Below are positions 7,915-16,695 of a stretch of DNA of 64,000 nucleotides, in pieces; within the stretch, counting starts at the first letter, position 1, and every line of letters begins with the position of its first letter. The notes beneath the pieces were generated by a model. It had not been told where the DNA came from. It saw only the letters and a program-made list of their open reading frames with translations, and did no database searches. Origin of the DNA: Celeribacter ethanolicus (GTDB taxonomy: Bacteria; Pseudomonadota; Alphaproteobacteria; Rhodobacterales; Rhodobacteraceae); assembly GCF_001550095.1 (NCBI RefSeq), contig NZ_LRUC01000052.1:62001-126000 (forward strand). Direction: 5' to 3'. Made by a program: the position numbers and the translations under genes.

Positions 7915-9098
7915 TATTCATCCACCTCAGGCGCCGTGATCCCGCCAAACGCCCCACCAAAAGCCGACGGACTTTCGGGCTTCGGAGCCGCGGGTGCGGC
8001 AGGTGTCCCAACACCCCCGAAGGCCCCACCAAAGGCGCTGTCGGGTTTCGGCACGGTCACGCCCTGCTCCGCTTCCTGCGCTTCGATCCTCTCCCGTTGT
8101 TCGGCGCGCAGCTCTTCCTGACGATCCAGTTTCTCCTGCAACACGGCGGCCTCACAGACCGAGCTGTCATATTGCGAGCCCGCGTAAGTTATCCCGCCGA
8201 TCACCGTCACGAGGATCGCAAACACGATACCGGGATGGGTCAGCGCGCGGGTCACCGGATTGGCATAAAGCGGCGAGCGCGAGGCGCGGCCTCCGGCTTC
8301 GGCCTCTTTGCGACGCTGATAGGCCTCGTTTGTGAGCGCGCCGACCAGCGTCAGCGTGATGATGATCACCGCCAGCGCCGACAAGGACGGATCGGTGCCG
8401 TGGCGCACTTTCGACGCGAGCGCCGTGGTGAAGGTGCTCTCCGAGAGAACCGTAAACACCGTGGTGTTGTAGTTCTCGAAGGAGGCCAAGAGCGTGATGA
8501 ACGCCGCCGAGCCGATGGCCGGCGCCATGAAGGGCAAGAGAATTTTGCGAAACGCCTGACCGGGCGTGGCGCCCAAATCCAGCGCCGCTTCGGTCTGGGT
8601 CGCGTCAAACCGTTGCAGTCGCGCGATAAAGACCAACATGGCATAGGCGGAGACAAAGGTGATCTGGCCCACGATGGTCAGGAAATAGCCGTTATACAAG
8701 AACCCCGCGCCCGTGCCGCGCGTGATCTGTCCCCAGAGCACGATGGTCGAAATCCCAAGCACAACGCCGGGGATCAGGATCGGCAAGATCAAGACCGTGT
8801 AGAGCATCGAGCGTAGCTTTGCCGGCAGTTCGGACAAAGCCAAAGCCCCCGCCAGCCCGATGGGCACGGCCAAGGCCACGACACCCACCCCGATGATCAC
8901 GGAGTTCATCAAACCTTCCATCAGGCGGGCATTGCCGAACAACTCGCCGAACCAGCCTGTGGTGAAACATTCCCATGGCGCCACACGCGGAAAGCGCGAG
9001 GAGTTGAAAGCGGTGGTCGCCATGATAACCAGCGGGCCGAAGAGGAAAGCGAAGAAGGCAAGCGCATAGGCGCCGCCGAAAAGCGTGTGCCTGTTCAT
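7914..9098 (-). CDS. ABC transporter permease (PotC-like) with unusual C-terminal extension
   Basis: This is an inner-membrane permease of a polyamine/opine/phosphonate-type importer. Residues 1 to about 268 form a normal six-helix PotC-like domain with the EAA loop 'EAALDLGATPGQAFRKILLP'. About 125 extra residues follow: a seventh hydrophobic segment ('PGIVFAILVTVIGGITYAG'), a charged probable coiled coil rich in E, Q and R, and a Pro/Ala-rich tail with two copies of 'SAFGGAFGG'. PotC-like permeases normally end near residue 260-280, so the tail is an addition. The start ATG overlaps the upstream permease stop (ATGA). Reading frame and codon use continue smoothly into the tail, so a frameshift artefact is unlikely. 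Confidence 0.9.
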   Translation of the reverse strand: MNRHTLFGGAYALAFFAFLFGPLVIMATTAFNSSRFPRVAPWECFTTGWFGELFGNARLMEGLMNSVIIGVGVVALAVPIGLAGALALSELPAKLRSMLYTVLILPILIPGVVLGISTIVLWGQITRGTGAGFLYNGYFLTIVGQITFVSAYAMLVFIARLQRFDATQTEAALDLGATPGQAFRKILLPFMAPAIGSAAFITLLASFENYNTTVFTVLSESTFTTALASKVRHGTDPSLSALAVIIITLTLVGALTNEAYQRRKEAEAGGRASRSPLYANPVTRALTHPGIVFAILVTVIGGITYAGSQYDSSVCEAAVLQEKLDRQEELRAEQRERIEAQEAEQGVTVPKPDSAFGGAFGGVGTPAAPAAPKPESPSAFGGAFGGITAPEVDE

Positions 9099-10018
9099 TT
9101 GCCAATCTCCCCGACAGAGACCTTGAACACCCGCATCATCAGCAAAACAAAGCTGATACAGGTCACCAAAAGCACCACGGCATAGGCCGAGCCTCTGGGC
9201 CAGTTCGAGGACTCGTTGAACCACTGATAGATGAGCTGCGTGAACCACAGAGACGAAGGCCCGCCCAAAATCTGCGGCGCGGCCAGCGCACCTGCGGTCA
9301 ACATAAAGACCATGGTCGCCCCTGAGACAATGCCGGGTTTCGCCATCGGCAAAACCACCCGCCAATGCACCCGCCAGAGAGGCGCGCCCATGTCACGGGC
9401 GGCTTCGACTTGGGTGTGATCCAGCGCCTCGATGGCGTTGTACATCGGGAAGACCATCAACAGGATATAGGCGTAGGCAAGGCCACAATAGAGCGCCACA
9501 TCGGCGCGGATAAAATCCACCGGCGCGTCCCAAAGCCCCATTTGCATGCCCCAGGTGTTCACGACACCCGTCGACCCGAACAGCACGCGAAAGGCAAAGG
9601 CGCGCAGAATCTCGTTGATCCAATAGGGGATGATCAGCCCGATCACCATGAGCCGCGCGGCGACACCTTTGGCGCCATGGGCGAGGATATAGGCGATGGG
9701 ATAGCAGATCAGCACATCGATCATCGTCACGATCAGCGCCGCAATCAGGGTCCGGATCAGGATCGTGATGTCGAGCGCGTTGAAGGATCCGTCCGAGTTG
9801 AAGAAAAAGCTGTGATATTGCTCCAGCGTGTAGTGATCCGCCTCGGTGCCGATCTGATCGGCGGGCAGGTTGAAGCGGAAGGAATAATCCAGCATCGAAA
9901 GCTGCGGCAGGGTGATGAACACGACGACCCAGAGCGTCACGGAAATGGCGACGAAGAGCGCCGCGCCCATGCCGTGTTTGGCGAGCAAGCTGGTGTAGGC
10001 GAGTTTCAACTGTTTCAT
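9095..10018 (-). CDS. ABC transporter permease (PotB-like)
   Basis: This is the first permease subunit of the polyamine-type importer, 307 residues. It has a membrane segment near residues 17-37, a long periplasmic loop, further helices, and the EAA coupling loop 'EAARDMGAPLWRVHWRVVLP' near residue 205. This is the usual PotB/PotH layout with its larger first loop. It overlaps both neighbours by four bases, the ATPase upstream and the second permease downstream, so the three are translated as a coupled set. The substrate is probably a di- or polyamine or another cationic amino compound, but a related sulfur-amine such as hypotaurine is possible from the neighbouring catabolic genes. Confidence 0.92.
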   Translation of the reverse strand: MKQLKLAYTSLLAKHGMGAALFVAISVTLWVVVFITLPQLSMLDYSFRFNLPADQIGTEADHYTLEQYHSFFFNSDGSFNALDITILIRTLIAALIVTMIDVLICYPIAYILAHGAKGVAARLMVIGLIIPYWINEILRAFAFRVLFGSTGVVNTWGMQMGLWDAPVDFIRADVALYCGLAYAYILLMVFPMYNAIEALDHTQVEAARDMGAPLWRVHWRVVLPMAKPGIVSGATMVFMLTAGALAAPQILGGPSSLWFTQLIYQWFNESSNWPRGSAYAVVLLVTCISFVLLMMRVFKVSVGEIGK

Positions 10019-11118
10019 GAGTCACTCGCCATATGTCCGACCGGAAGGATGGTGCCATTCATCGGAGCAAAGCCCAGAGAGAGGCTTTCGCCCTGCCCCG
10101 GCAGGCTGCCCGCCAGCCCCGCATTGACCATGGAGATGCGCAATTCACTGTCTCCGGCCTTGGCGAAGACATGGTTGGCGGCTCCCTCGAATTCCTGCCG
10201 CGTGAGCGTGGCGTGAAAGGCGTTCTCTGTCGCACCGGGGATGAGCTGTTCGGGCCGCACAAACAAGAGCGCCGCGTCACCCGCTTTGTATTTACGCCCG
10301 CCACCGACACGCGCTTCAAAGGTGCCCATCGGGGTCTCAAGGGCTGCCAAGTCGCCCGACTGCCCCTTAATGACGCCTTGCAATGCATTGTTTTCACCGA
10401 CGAAAGACGCCACGAAAGCGGAACGTGGACGATTGTAGATGCGATCCGGTTCGCCCACTTGTTCGATCACGCCACGGCTCATCACGGCCACGCGGTCGGA
10501 CATGGTCAACGCCTCGCCCTGATCGTGGGTGATGTAGATAAAGGTCACGCCAACCTGTTTCTGGATCGCGCGCAGCTCCGTCCGCATGTGTTGGCGCAGC
10601 TTGAGATCGAGCGCGGAGAGAGGTTCGTCGAGCAACAGAATATCCGGCTCAACGGCCAGCGCGCGGGCAATCGCCACGCGCTGTTTCTGACCACCCGACA
10701 GTTCTCCCGGTTTCTTGTCACCGATCCCCGGCAGGGCGATCATCTCCAAAAGCTCGTCCGCCTTTTTACGCCGCTCTTTCTTGGACACCCCCCGCACCTC
10801 CAGAGGAAAGGCGATATTCTCCGCCACCGTCATCAGCGGAAACAACGCCAAATGTTGGAAAATCAACGCGGTCGGGCGTTTGTTCGGGCCGACACCGGCC
10901 ATATCCTTGCCGCCAATTAACACCTTGCCCTCGGTCGGCTCGGAAAAGCCGGAGATACAGCGCAGCATCGTGGTCTTGCCGCAGCCAGACGGCCCGAGAA
11001 AGGAGAAAAATTCGCCGGAATTGATTTTCAGATTGGCGTTATCGACGGCGGTGAAATTGCCAAAGCGGATGGAAACGTGATCGAGGAGAACGGAGCGGTC
11101 CGGGGTCTGGTCGGGCAT
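10015..11118 (-). CDS. ABC transporter ATP-binding protein (PotA-like)
   Basis: This is the ATPase subunit of the polyamine-type importer, 367 residues. The N-terminal ABC domain has Walker A 'GPSGCGKTT' near residue 39, signature 'LSGGQKQRVAIARAL', Walker B 'ILLLDEPLSALD' and 'ITHDQGEAL'. The C-terminal TOBE domain follows from about residue 275. Length and domain order match PotA/FbpC-like ATPases. It precedes the two permeases on the minus strand and overlaps the first by ATGA. A GC-rich hairpin separates it from the upstream binding-protein gene, which would lower its expression relative to the binding protein. Confidence 0.93.
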   Translation of the reverse strand: MPDQTPDRSVLLDHVSIRFGNFTAVDNANLKINSGEFFSFLGPSGCGKTTMLRCISGFSEPTEGKVLIGGKDMAGVGPNKRPTALIFQHLALFPLMTVAENIAFPLEVRGVSKKERRKKADELLEMIALPGIGDKKPGELSGGQKQRVAIARALAVEPDILLLDEPLSALDLKLRQHMRTELRAIQKQVGVTFIYITHDQGEALTMSDRVAVMSRGVIEQVGEPDRIYNRPRSAFVASFVGENNALQGVIKGQSGDLAALETPMGTFEARVGGGRKYKAGDAALLFVRPEQLIPGATENAFHATLTRQEFEGAANHVFAKAGDSELRISMVNAGLAGSLPGQGESLSLGFAPMNGTILPVGHMASDS

Positions 11119-11144
11119 GTTGCCTCTCTTATGAATTGAACGTG

Positions 11145-11178
11145 AAAAGGCCCCGCGCGTGCGACGGCGGGGCCTGAT
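11145..11178 (-). terminator. Hairpin between binding-protein and ATPase genes (attenuator)
   Basis: On the minus strand GGCCCCGC pairs with GCGGGGCC and is followed by TTTTC, a terminator-like structure inside the operon. Such intra-operon hairpins are common after binding-protein genes and allow partial termination, giving excess binding protein over membrane subunits. The positions of both arms (11149-11156 and 11167-11174) are read directly. Confidence 0.7.
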
Positions 11179-11183
11179 CGAAA

Positions 11184-12323
11184 TTAGGCGGAGAGGAATT
11201 TATTGGTGAATTCGGTGCGCATTTCCGAATACCACGGCGCCTCCGCGGGCCAGGCGTTGAGGTTCGCCAAGGCCTCGCCCGGATAGGCGTCGGCAAAGTT
11301 CTTGGCATAAATCTCACCACCGAAGGCGTCCGCGCCCAGAACCGGCGAGTTATAGCCGTGGGTCTTGATCGCCTCACCGGCCCATTCCGGGTTGTAGCAG
11401 GCCTCGATAAAGGCATAGGCCTGTTCGATGTTGGTCGCCCCCGTCGGCATCGCCATGCCATCGACCCAAGCCATCGCTCCCTCGACCGGCGCACGGTACA
11501 TCACCGGCTCGCCTTCGTTTTTCAGCGCGATCGGCGGGCCGTCCCATGTCTGACCGACGATGACGCCCTCGTTCAAAAGACCGTTCTTTTGGGTGTCGGC
11601 GTCGTTCCAGATCAGCTTGATATTGCCTTTCTTTTCAATCGCGTGCTCGACCAGCATGGTCCAGACTTCGGTCATTTTTTCGGGCGTTTCATAAGCCGCC
11701 CACATCGAGCCGGGTTCCATCATGCCAAGGCGTTCCATGCCAAGCCCCAGCCCCAAAAGCATCGAGTGACCGCGCCCCATGGTTTTGCCCGCGTTGGTAT
11801 CGTCCCAGATGTCGTAGTAGGATGGGAATTCGCCCGCCGGCGTGAACATATCGGTGCGCCACGCGACCCCTTCCGTGCCCCAGATATGCGGCACCCAAAA
11901 CGTGCCTTCACCGCCGAAATTCCAGTGTTTTTCGCCCAGAGCCATCGCCGGGTTGACCTTTTCAATGGCGATTTTCGTCATATCGAAGGGCTGCAAAAGG
12001 CCCAGTTCCGCCCACAAAAGGTTGCGGTTCACGGTCGGAGAGACGATGTCGAACCCTTCGCCGCCGGTGGCTTTGAGTTTGTTGATGATCTCCTCGTTGG
12101 AGCCGATGCCGGTGAAATTCAGCTTGATGCCGGTCGAGCCCTCAAACGCCGTCACGAAGCTTTCCGGCAAATAGTCGGACCACATCATCACGTTGATTTC
12201 GCCGGAAGAGGCCAGCGCCGCGCGGCTCACGAGGGCGGGCGCCGCGAGGCCGCCCATGAGGGTTGCGGAGCCTTTCAGGAACGAGCGGCGCTTGAGGCCA
12301 CCGGTGGTTTTGATCTTCGTCAT
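11184..12323 (-). CDS. Polyamine-type ABC substrate-binding protein, Tat-exported
   Basis: This is a periplasmic binding protein of the PotD/PotF class, 379 residues. The N-terminus carries a twin-arginine signal, 'RRSFLKG' near residues 12-18, then a hydrophobic stretch and an AxA-type cleavage region near residue 36, so it is predicted to be exported folded by Tat. The mature part begins 'GEINVMMWSDYLPES', typical of the family. The ATG at 12323 is chosen because it places the Tat motif correctly; a longer frame reaches 12440 but runs through the promoter. It is the first gene of the importer operon and is divergent from the MocR regulator, with direct repeats in the shared promoter region. 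Confidence 0.92.
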   Translation of the reverse strand: MTKIKTTGGLKRRSFLKGSATLMGGLAAPALVSRAALASSGEINVMMWSDYLPESFVTAFEGSTGIKLNFTGIGSNEEIINKLKATGGEGFDIVSPTVNRNLLWAELGLLQPFDMTKIAIEKVNPAMALGEKHWNFGGEGTFWVPHIWGTEGVAWRTDMFTPAGEFPSYYDIWDDTNAGKTMGRGHSMLLGLGLGMERLGMMEPGSMWAAYETPEKMTEVWTMLVEHAIEKKGNIKLIWNDADTQKNGLLNEGVIVGQTWDGPPIALKNEGEPVMYRAPVEGAMAWVDGMAMPTGATNIEQAYAFIEACYNPEWAGEAIKTHGYNSPVLGADAFGGEIYAKNFADAYPGEALANLNAWPAEAPWYSEMRTEFTNKFLSA

Positions 12324-12440
12324 GTCACTCCCCGTGAACGTATTCGTTGCTGTCGGTGTCTTGTTCTCTGGTTGTTGCGGGCGGTCGGACCGGGTCCGGC
12401 ACCGCACATGCAAAAGCCTAGGGGCCGGTCTTTTGCTCAA

Positions 12441-12478
12441 TTTAGAGCCAGAAGTGGCAAATTATAGTGCCAGAAGTG
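12441..12478. promoter_or_regulatory. Direct repeats at 22-bp spacing, probable MocR/TauR-like operator
   Basis: TAGAGCCAGAAGTG (12443-12456) and TAGTGCCAGAAGTG (12465-12478) are 14-mers with one mismatch, spaced exactly 22 bp, about two helical turns. They lie between the divergent MocR regulator and the importer operon. In the opposite orientation they read CTGGCNCTA, close to the CTGGAC-type box I recall for TauR, a MocR protein of taurine metabolism. The same element recurs at 16803-16835. Assignment to the adjacent regulator is inference. Confidence 0.7.
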
Positions 12479-12588
12479 CTTTCCTCCTGTCGCCTTTCGT
12501 GCTGCACAATAGAGTGGCGCTTGCGCCCACCCTTTGCCCGCCTCAAGGCAGGATCGGAACCGCACCCGACCCACCGCACCCGGACCCC

Positions 12589-14085
12589 ATGAGAGGCCCC
12601 ATGCTCGACCGTTATTTCGAACAGCCCTTCGATCAGAGCGCCTCGCTCCAGCACCAGATTCAGGAACGTCTCATTCAGGCGATCCTCGATGGCGCGCTTT
12701 CGCCGGTCGATCCGCTGCCGTCGTCCCGCGCATTCGCCAAAACGCTGAAGGTCTCGCGCAACACGATCTCCATCGTCTATGAGCGGCTGCATCAGGACGG
12801 GTTCATCACGGCCAAACCCCGGCGTGGCTATTTCATCGACGAGAATTTCGTGCGCGAGAAACTCAATGTCGCCCCGCCAAGGCGCCAGATCGGCACAGGG
12901 ACACGCGCCGATTTCGACCGGTTCCTGCCCCGGCGTTTCACGGAACAGCTCAACATCGCCAAACGCGCCGACTGGCGGCGCTTTCCCTACCCGTTCATCT
13001 ACGGTCAGGTCGGGCGCGACGAGATTTCCGTCGCCCGCTGGCGCGATTGTCTGCGCCGGGCGGGCACCACGCGCCATGTCGGCACATGGGCCGACGATCT
13101 GTTCGACAGCGACGATCCGCTTTTGCTCGAACAAATCTCCCGTCGCGTCCTGCCGCAGCGCGGCTTTCGCGCCGGTCCCGACGAATTGCTGATCACCGTG
13201 GGCGCGCAGAATGCGATCTGGATGGTCGCCAACCTGTTTCTGGCACCCGGGCGCGTGATCCATGTCGAGGACCCCGGCTATGTCGATGCCCGCAATATCT
13301 TCGCGGCCCAAGGGGCCACCGTCATCCCCTCGCCCGTGGACCGCAAGGGCTTGAAACCCGGTGACAATCTCGCGGGAGCAGACCTTGTCTACGTCACCCC
13401 CGGCCATCAGAGCCCGACCAACATCACTATGCCGATGGAGCGACGGCTGGCGCTTTTGGAGGCCGCCTCGACCCATGATTTCCTCATTCTCGAAGACGAT
13501 TACGAACATGAACTGAACTTCGTCGGCGCGCAGCATCCAACGCTCAAGGCGCTCGATGGCACGGGTCGTGTGATCCATGTCGGATCGCTCACCAAACCGC
13601 TGTTTCCCGGCATTCGTCTGGGCTTTATCGCCGCCGATCCGGAGGTGATCCGCGAGATACGGGTGCTCCGCCGTTTGATGTATCGTCACCCTTCGGCACT
13701 GGCACAACGGGCTATGGCTCTGTTTCTCTCAGAGGGCCATTATGACGCCCATATCCGGCGACATCGGCGCGGCATGGCCGATAAATGGCGGGAAATGCTG
13801 CGAGAAATCGACCGGCAACTGCCCGATTGCGATCTGACGATGACCACCGGCGGCTCGGGCGTCTGGCTGGCCCTGCCGGAGGGCACGGACGCGGGTGCGG
13901 TCAAGGCGGAGGCCGAAGCGCGCGGGGTGCTGGTCGAGGACGGCACGCCGCATTACCTGCGCGCGGATGCCCCGCGCAACCGGCTGCGGCTTGGCTTCGG
14001 GGCGATTGATTTGGCGAAGATTGCGCCGGGGATTGCGGAGTTGAAAGCGGCGATCGAGACAGTACGGAACTGCCCCGAAAGCTGA
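12589..14085 (+). CDS. MocR-family transcriptional regulator (TauR/PdxR-like)
   Basis: This is a fusion of an N-terminal GntR winged-helix domain and a C-terminal fold-type-I aminotransferase domain, about 498 residues. The DNA-binding part includes 'LPSSRAFAKTLKVSRNTISIVYERL' with the recognition helix near residues 50-65 (quoted only as landmark residues PSSR and RNTIS). The effector domain has 'EDDYEHEL' and a lysine in 'VGSLTKPLFPG' that would bind PLP. MocR proteins sense amines or PLP adducts and bind direct repeats. ATG at 12589 or 12601 are both possible. Upstream lie the importer operon and paired direct repeats; the same repeats occur 4 kb away at an aminotransferase gene. A TauR-like role is inferred. 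Confidence 0.9.
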   Translation: MRGPMLDRYFEQPFDQSASLQHQIQERLIQAILDGALSPVDPLPSSRAFAKTLKVSRNTISIVYERLHQDGFITAKPRRGYFIDENFVREKLNVAPPRRQIGTGTRADFDRFLPRRFTEQLNIAKRADWRRFPYPFIYGQVGRDEISVARWRDCLRRAGTTRHVGTWADDLFDSDDPLLLEQISRRVLPQRGFRAGPDELLITVGAQNAIWMVANLFLAPGRVIHVEDPGYVDARNIFAAQGATVIPSPVDRKGLKPGDNLAGADLVYVTPGHQSPTNITMPMERRLALLEAASTHDFLILEDDYEHELNFVGAQHPTLKALDGTGRVIHVGSLTKPLFPGIRLGFIAADPEVIREIRVLRRLMYRHPSALAQRAMALFLSEGHYDAHIRRHRRGMADKWREMLREIDRQLPDCDLTMTTGGSGVWLALPEGTDAGAVKAEAEARGVLVEDGTPHYLRADAPRNRLRLGFGAIDLAKIAPGIAELKAAIETVRNCPES

Positions 14086-14093
14086 ATTTTCCC

Positions 14094-14137
14094 TGTCGGC
14101 AAAGCGTCGGACATATGTCGGACTTTTGTCGGGCATG
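14094..14137. repeat. Four tandem 11-bp units (GTCGG core)
   Basis: GTCGG starts at 14095, 14106, 14117 and 14128, an exact 11-bp period, within units resembling TGTCGGACNTT. It lies just after the MocR stop in a convergent gap. One helical turn per unit would put all copies on the same face of the DNA. Function is unknown. Confidence 0.6.
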
Positions 14138-14311
14138 ATGCCGGCCCCGGCAGGCCGTGGTATCGACGGTTCCCCCTGAAACGCGGAGTTGTGATCTAAG
14201 GGAAGGAGGAAGGACTGCTCTGCGGGACGAAGCGTACGTTTGCTACAGCAGCGCGAATGGCTGCTGTAGGAAAATCGAATACATAGACAACGTCCGTCGC
14301 AGGCTTCTGGC

Positions 14312-14896
14312 CTACGTCTTTTTTTTCAATTTCGCGTACTTCCGTAGATCGAATCTTATGCCCCAGACGCCTGGCTTTAGTTCGAGTGCGTCCACCCAAC
14401 TGGACTTCTTGGCCGACGCCTCTTGCACGTAACTGACGACACTAGCCTTCGTTCGAATAAGCTCAGAAAGCTCAGCTAGATCTTTGGACAGTTGGATCTC
14501 GTTAAGGTTGCCCTCTTCGCCAAAGTAGTCATCAAAGTTGACTATTGCGAAGCTATGCACATCGCCGTGAAAACGCTCAAAAGGCTTGCCGCAAATCAAA
14601 ACAAACGCCAGTGATTTCTGAAGTCTTTCTGAAAAATCGCTCTGGATCTTCGCAAGTAAGTTCCTGCGATAATCGTCTTCTTTTGTTGGCATTGGATAGT
14701 GAACGAGCACACGATCCGAATGTCTTTGCTCTAGCGCTGAAAGCGACCTCAATATGGCCGCTCCGGTAGCGCTTTCTGAGTTCGCAAAGATGCTGAACGA
14801 CAACAGCATGTAGTACTCGACCGGTGTTCCGCCACTTGAGCCCGCTCCCCAATCACCGTGCGGCATCTCGAGCGGTGGGTGTACTTTTCTAACCAT
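14312..14896 (-). CDS. Hypothetical protein in AT-richer islet
   Basis: I do not recognise this 194-residue protein. It starts at an ATG preceded by GGGAG at suitable distance. The sequence is soluble-looking, with a hydrophobic N-terminal segment 'EYYMLLSFSIFANSE', a central 'SLAFVLICGKPFERFHGD', an acidic 'FDDYFGEEGN', and a basic end of Lys residues. No membrane span or known catalytic motif is evident. Base composition and codon use (many AAA, TTT, AGA-type codons) differ from the flanking GC-rich genes. It stands alone between the MocR gene and the aldehyde dehydrogenase gene, so it is probably a recent acquisition. A defence or stress role is possible but nothing in the sequence shows it. 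Confidence 0.6.
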   Translation of the reverse strand: MVRKVHPPLEMPHGDWGAGSSGGTPVEYYMLLSFSIFANSESATGAAILRSLSALEQRHSDRVLVHYPMPTKEDDYRRNLLAKIQSDFSERLQKSLAFVLICGKPFERFHGDVHSFAIVNFDDYFGEEGNLNEIQLSKDLAELSELIRTKASVVSYVQEASAKKSSWVDALELKPGVWGIRFDLRKYAKLKKKT

Positions 14897-15204
14897 CTTG
14901 CATTCTCCCGACGAGCCGTGTGTTCACGCTCCTGTCTCCCCCAGAAGAATGCCACTTAATGTCGAAAAAACAAGCGTTGGCTTCCATCTCAAGCGAGCGG
15001 TAACAAGACGAGTTTTCTGACCGGCAGCGTTAAATCGGTCGGCACGATTGTTTTTTGCATCCGCTTGGCAAGCCGCTTTCATGTTCATCGAACATTTTAG
15101 AATAGTCTTTCACAGCGGATGTTCAAAAAGCTCGCAGCATAGGGAATTTTGGACTCAAAGCCGACTTCCGCCGCTGTCTGCTCATGTCGCCCAATGTGCC
15201 CCTC
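14897..15204. other. AT-richer non-coding stretch with nested dyad
   Basis: No credible gene is seen here. The stretch holds the promoter side of the orphan gene and, at 15058-15121, 8-bp arms CATCCGCT and AGCGGATG that enclose ATGTTC-ATC-GAACAT (15081-15095), almost coaxial with the outer pair. The base composition is as low in GC as in the neighbouring orphan gene, which suggests one foreign segment of roughly 0.9 kb. Confidence 0.5.
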
Positions 15205-16695
15205 TCAGTCCATCGCGATCACAATCGTCTTCGAACGGGTGAAATGCGCGAGCATGGCCTCAAGAGACGCCTCTTTGCCAAGCCCTGAGCGCCCGAACCC
15301 GCCGTAGGAGACGTTGGGCTGGATCGTGAGGTTTTGGTTCACCTGCACATAGCCCGCGTTGAGGCGCGAGGTGGCGTCGAGCGCGGTGGAGAGGTCTTCG
15401 GTCCAGACCGAGGCGGCGAGGCCATAGCGGCTGTCGTTGGCCTTGGCGATCACGTCCTCGTAGTCGGACCATTTCTGGATCGCGGCGACCGGGCCAAAGA
15501 TTTCGTCGCGCAGGCAGGGGTGATCTTCGGGCAGGTCGAGCAAAAGCGTGGGCATGGCGAAGAGATCGGGCGAGAGCGCGGCATCTGCGGGCATCTGGCC
15601 GCAACGGACAACTTTGGCCCCCGCTGTCGCTTCGGCCTTGGCGACGTAATCGGAGACCACCTTGGCCTGTTTTGCGTTGATGATCGTGCCGATGTCGGTC
15701 GTCTCGTCCAAGGGATCGCCGATTTTGAGCGCGTTCAGATCGGCGACGATGGCGTCGAGGAAGGCGTCATAAAGGCTTTCGTGGACATAGATGCGCGAAG
15801 ACGCGGTGCAGCTTTGGCCCTGACGGGTGAAGCGCATGCCGGCGATCGCACCGGGGACGGCCTTTTCGAGTTTGGCGTCGGCGCAGACGATCATCGGGCT
15901 TTTGCCGCCGAGTTCAAGAGAGACCGGCACGATGCGTTCGGCCCCGGCTTTGTAGACGATTTCGCCGACTTCCTCGGAGCCGGTGAAGGTGATTTTCGCC
16001 ACATCCGGGTGCGCGGTGAGCGCTGCGCCGCAATTCGGGCCGTCGCCGTTGATCACGTTCAAGACGCCTGCGGGCAGGTGCTCCATGACGATCTCGGCGG
16101 CGAGATAGGTGGCGAAGGGCGCGTCCTCGGAGGCCTTGACGACGACCGTGTTGCCCGCGACCAAAGCGGGGGCGATTTTGAGCATCATAAGGACCAGCGG
16201 CACGTTCCACGGCACGATGGCGGCGACCACCCCCAGAGGTTCGCGGGTGGTCATGGTCAACATGCGCGGGCTATAGGGGATGGTTTCGCCTTTGAGTTCC
16301 GAGCCCAATCCGCCATAGAATTCAAGGATGTCGGCGGCGGTCTTCACCTCGCCCCTGCACTCGGTGCGGATCGCTTTGCCGGTCTCGCGGGCCAAGACCT
16401 GAGCCACCAGTTCGAAATTTTCCAAAAGCGCGCGCCCTGCGGCGGCGACGCGTTTGCCGCGCTCGCGGGCCGGGATCGCGGCCCAGGCCGCCCCCGCCGC
16501 TTTCGCCGCCTGCACGGCCGCGTCGGTTTCGACCGGGCCGGAAGCGGCGGCGGTGCCCAAAAGCGCCCCGGTGGCCGGGTTCAGCACGTCGAGACCGGCG
16601 GCGGTCGGCACACGGGCACCGCCCACGAGGTTGAGAGTGTGATAAGCCGCGATGACGGCCTGCGGGTCGGGAAATTGGCATGCGATCTGACTCAT
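15205..16695 (-). CDS. Aldehyde dehydrogenase, NAD(P)+-dependent
   Basis: This 496-residue aldehyde dehydrogenase would oxidise an aldehyde to the acid in the cytoplasm. Key residues are visible: the glutamate in 'LELGGKSPMIV' near residue 252, the catalytic cysteine in 'TRQGQSCTASS' near 286, and the coenzyme-binding 'FTGSEEVGE'. Length is normal. The ATG at 16695 is used because the 17 residues encoded upstream look like leader sequence. It is divergent from a taurine-pyruvate-type aminotransferase gene, with shared repeats between them. That pairing and the nearby eutBC genes make acetaldehyde the most likely substrate (from desulfination of sulfinoacetaldehyde or from ethanolamine). Other semialdehydes cannot be excluded. 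Confidence 0.92.
   Translation of the reverse strand: MSQIACQFPDPQAVIAAYHTLNLVGGARVPTAAGLDVLNPATGALLGTAAASGPVETDAAVQAAKAAGAAWAAIPARERGKRVAAAGRALLENFELVAQVLARETGKAIRTECRGEVKTAADILEFYGGLGSELKGETIPYSPRMLTMTTREPLGVVAAIVPWNVPLVLMMLKIAPALVAGNTVVVKASEDAPFATYLAAEIVMEHLPAGVLNVINGDGPNCGAALTAHPDVAKITFTGSEEVGEIVYKAGAERIVPVSLELGGKSPMIVCADAKLEKAVPGAIAGMRFTRQGQSCTASSRIYVHESLYDAFLDAIVADLNALKIGDPLDETTDIGTIINAKQAKVVSDYVAKAEATAGAKVVRCGQMPADAALSPDLFAMPTLLLDLPEDHPCLRDEIFGPVAAIQKWSDYEDVIAKANDSRYGLAASVWTEDLSTALDATSRLNAGYVQVNQNLTIQPNVSYGGFGRSGLGKEASLEAMLAHFTRSKTIVIAMD

Noticed and set aside
14157-14312. tRNA gene or attachment site at the edge of the AT-richer islet
   Set aside because: No cloverleaf-forming sequence, CCA end or flanking direct repeat of useful length was seen.
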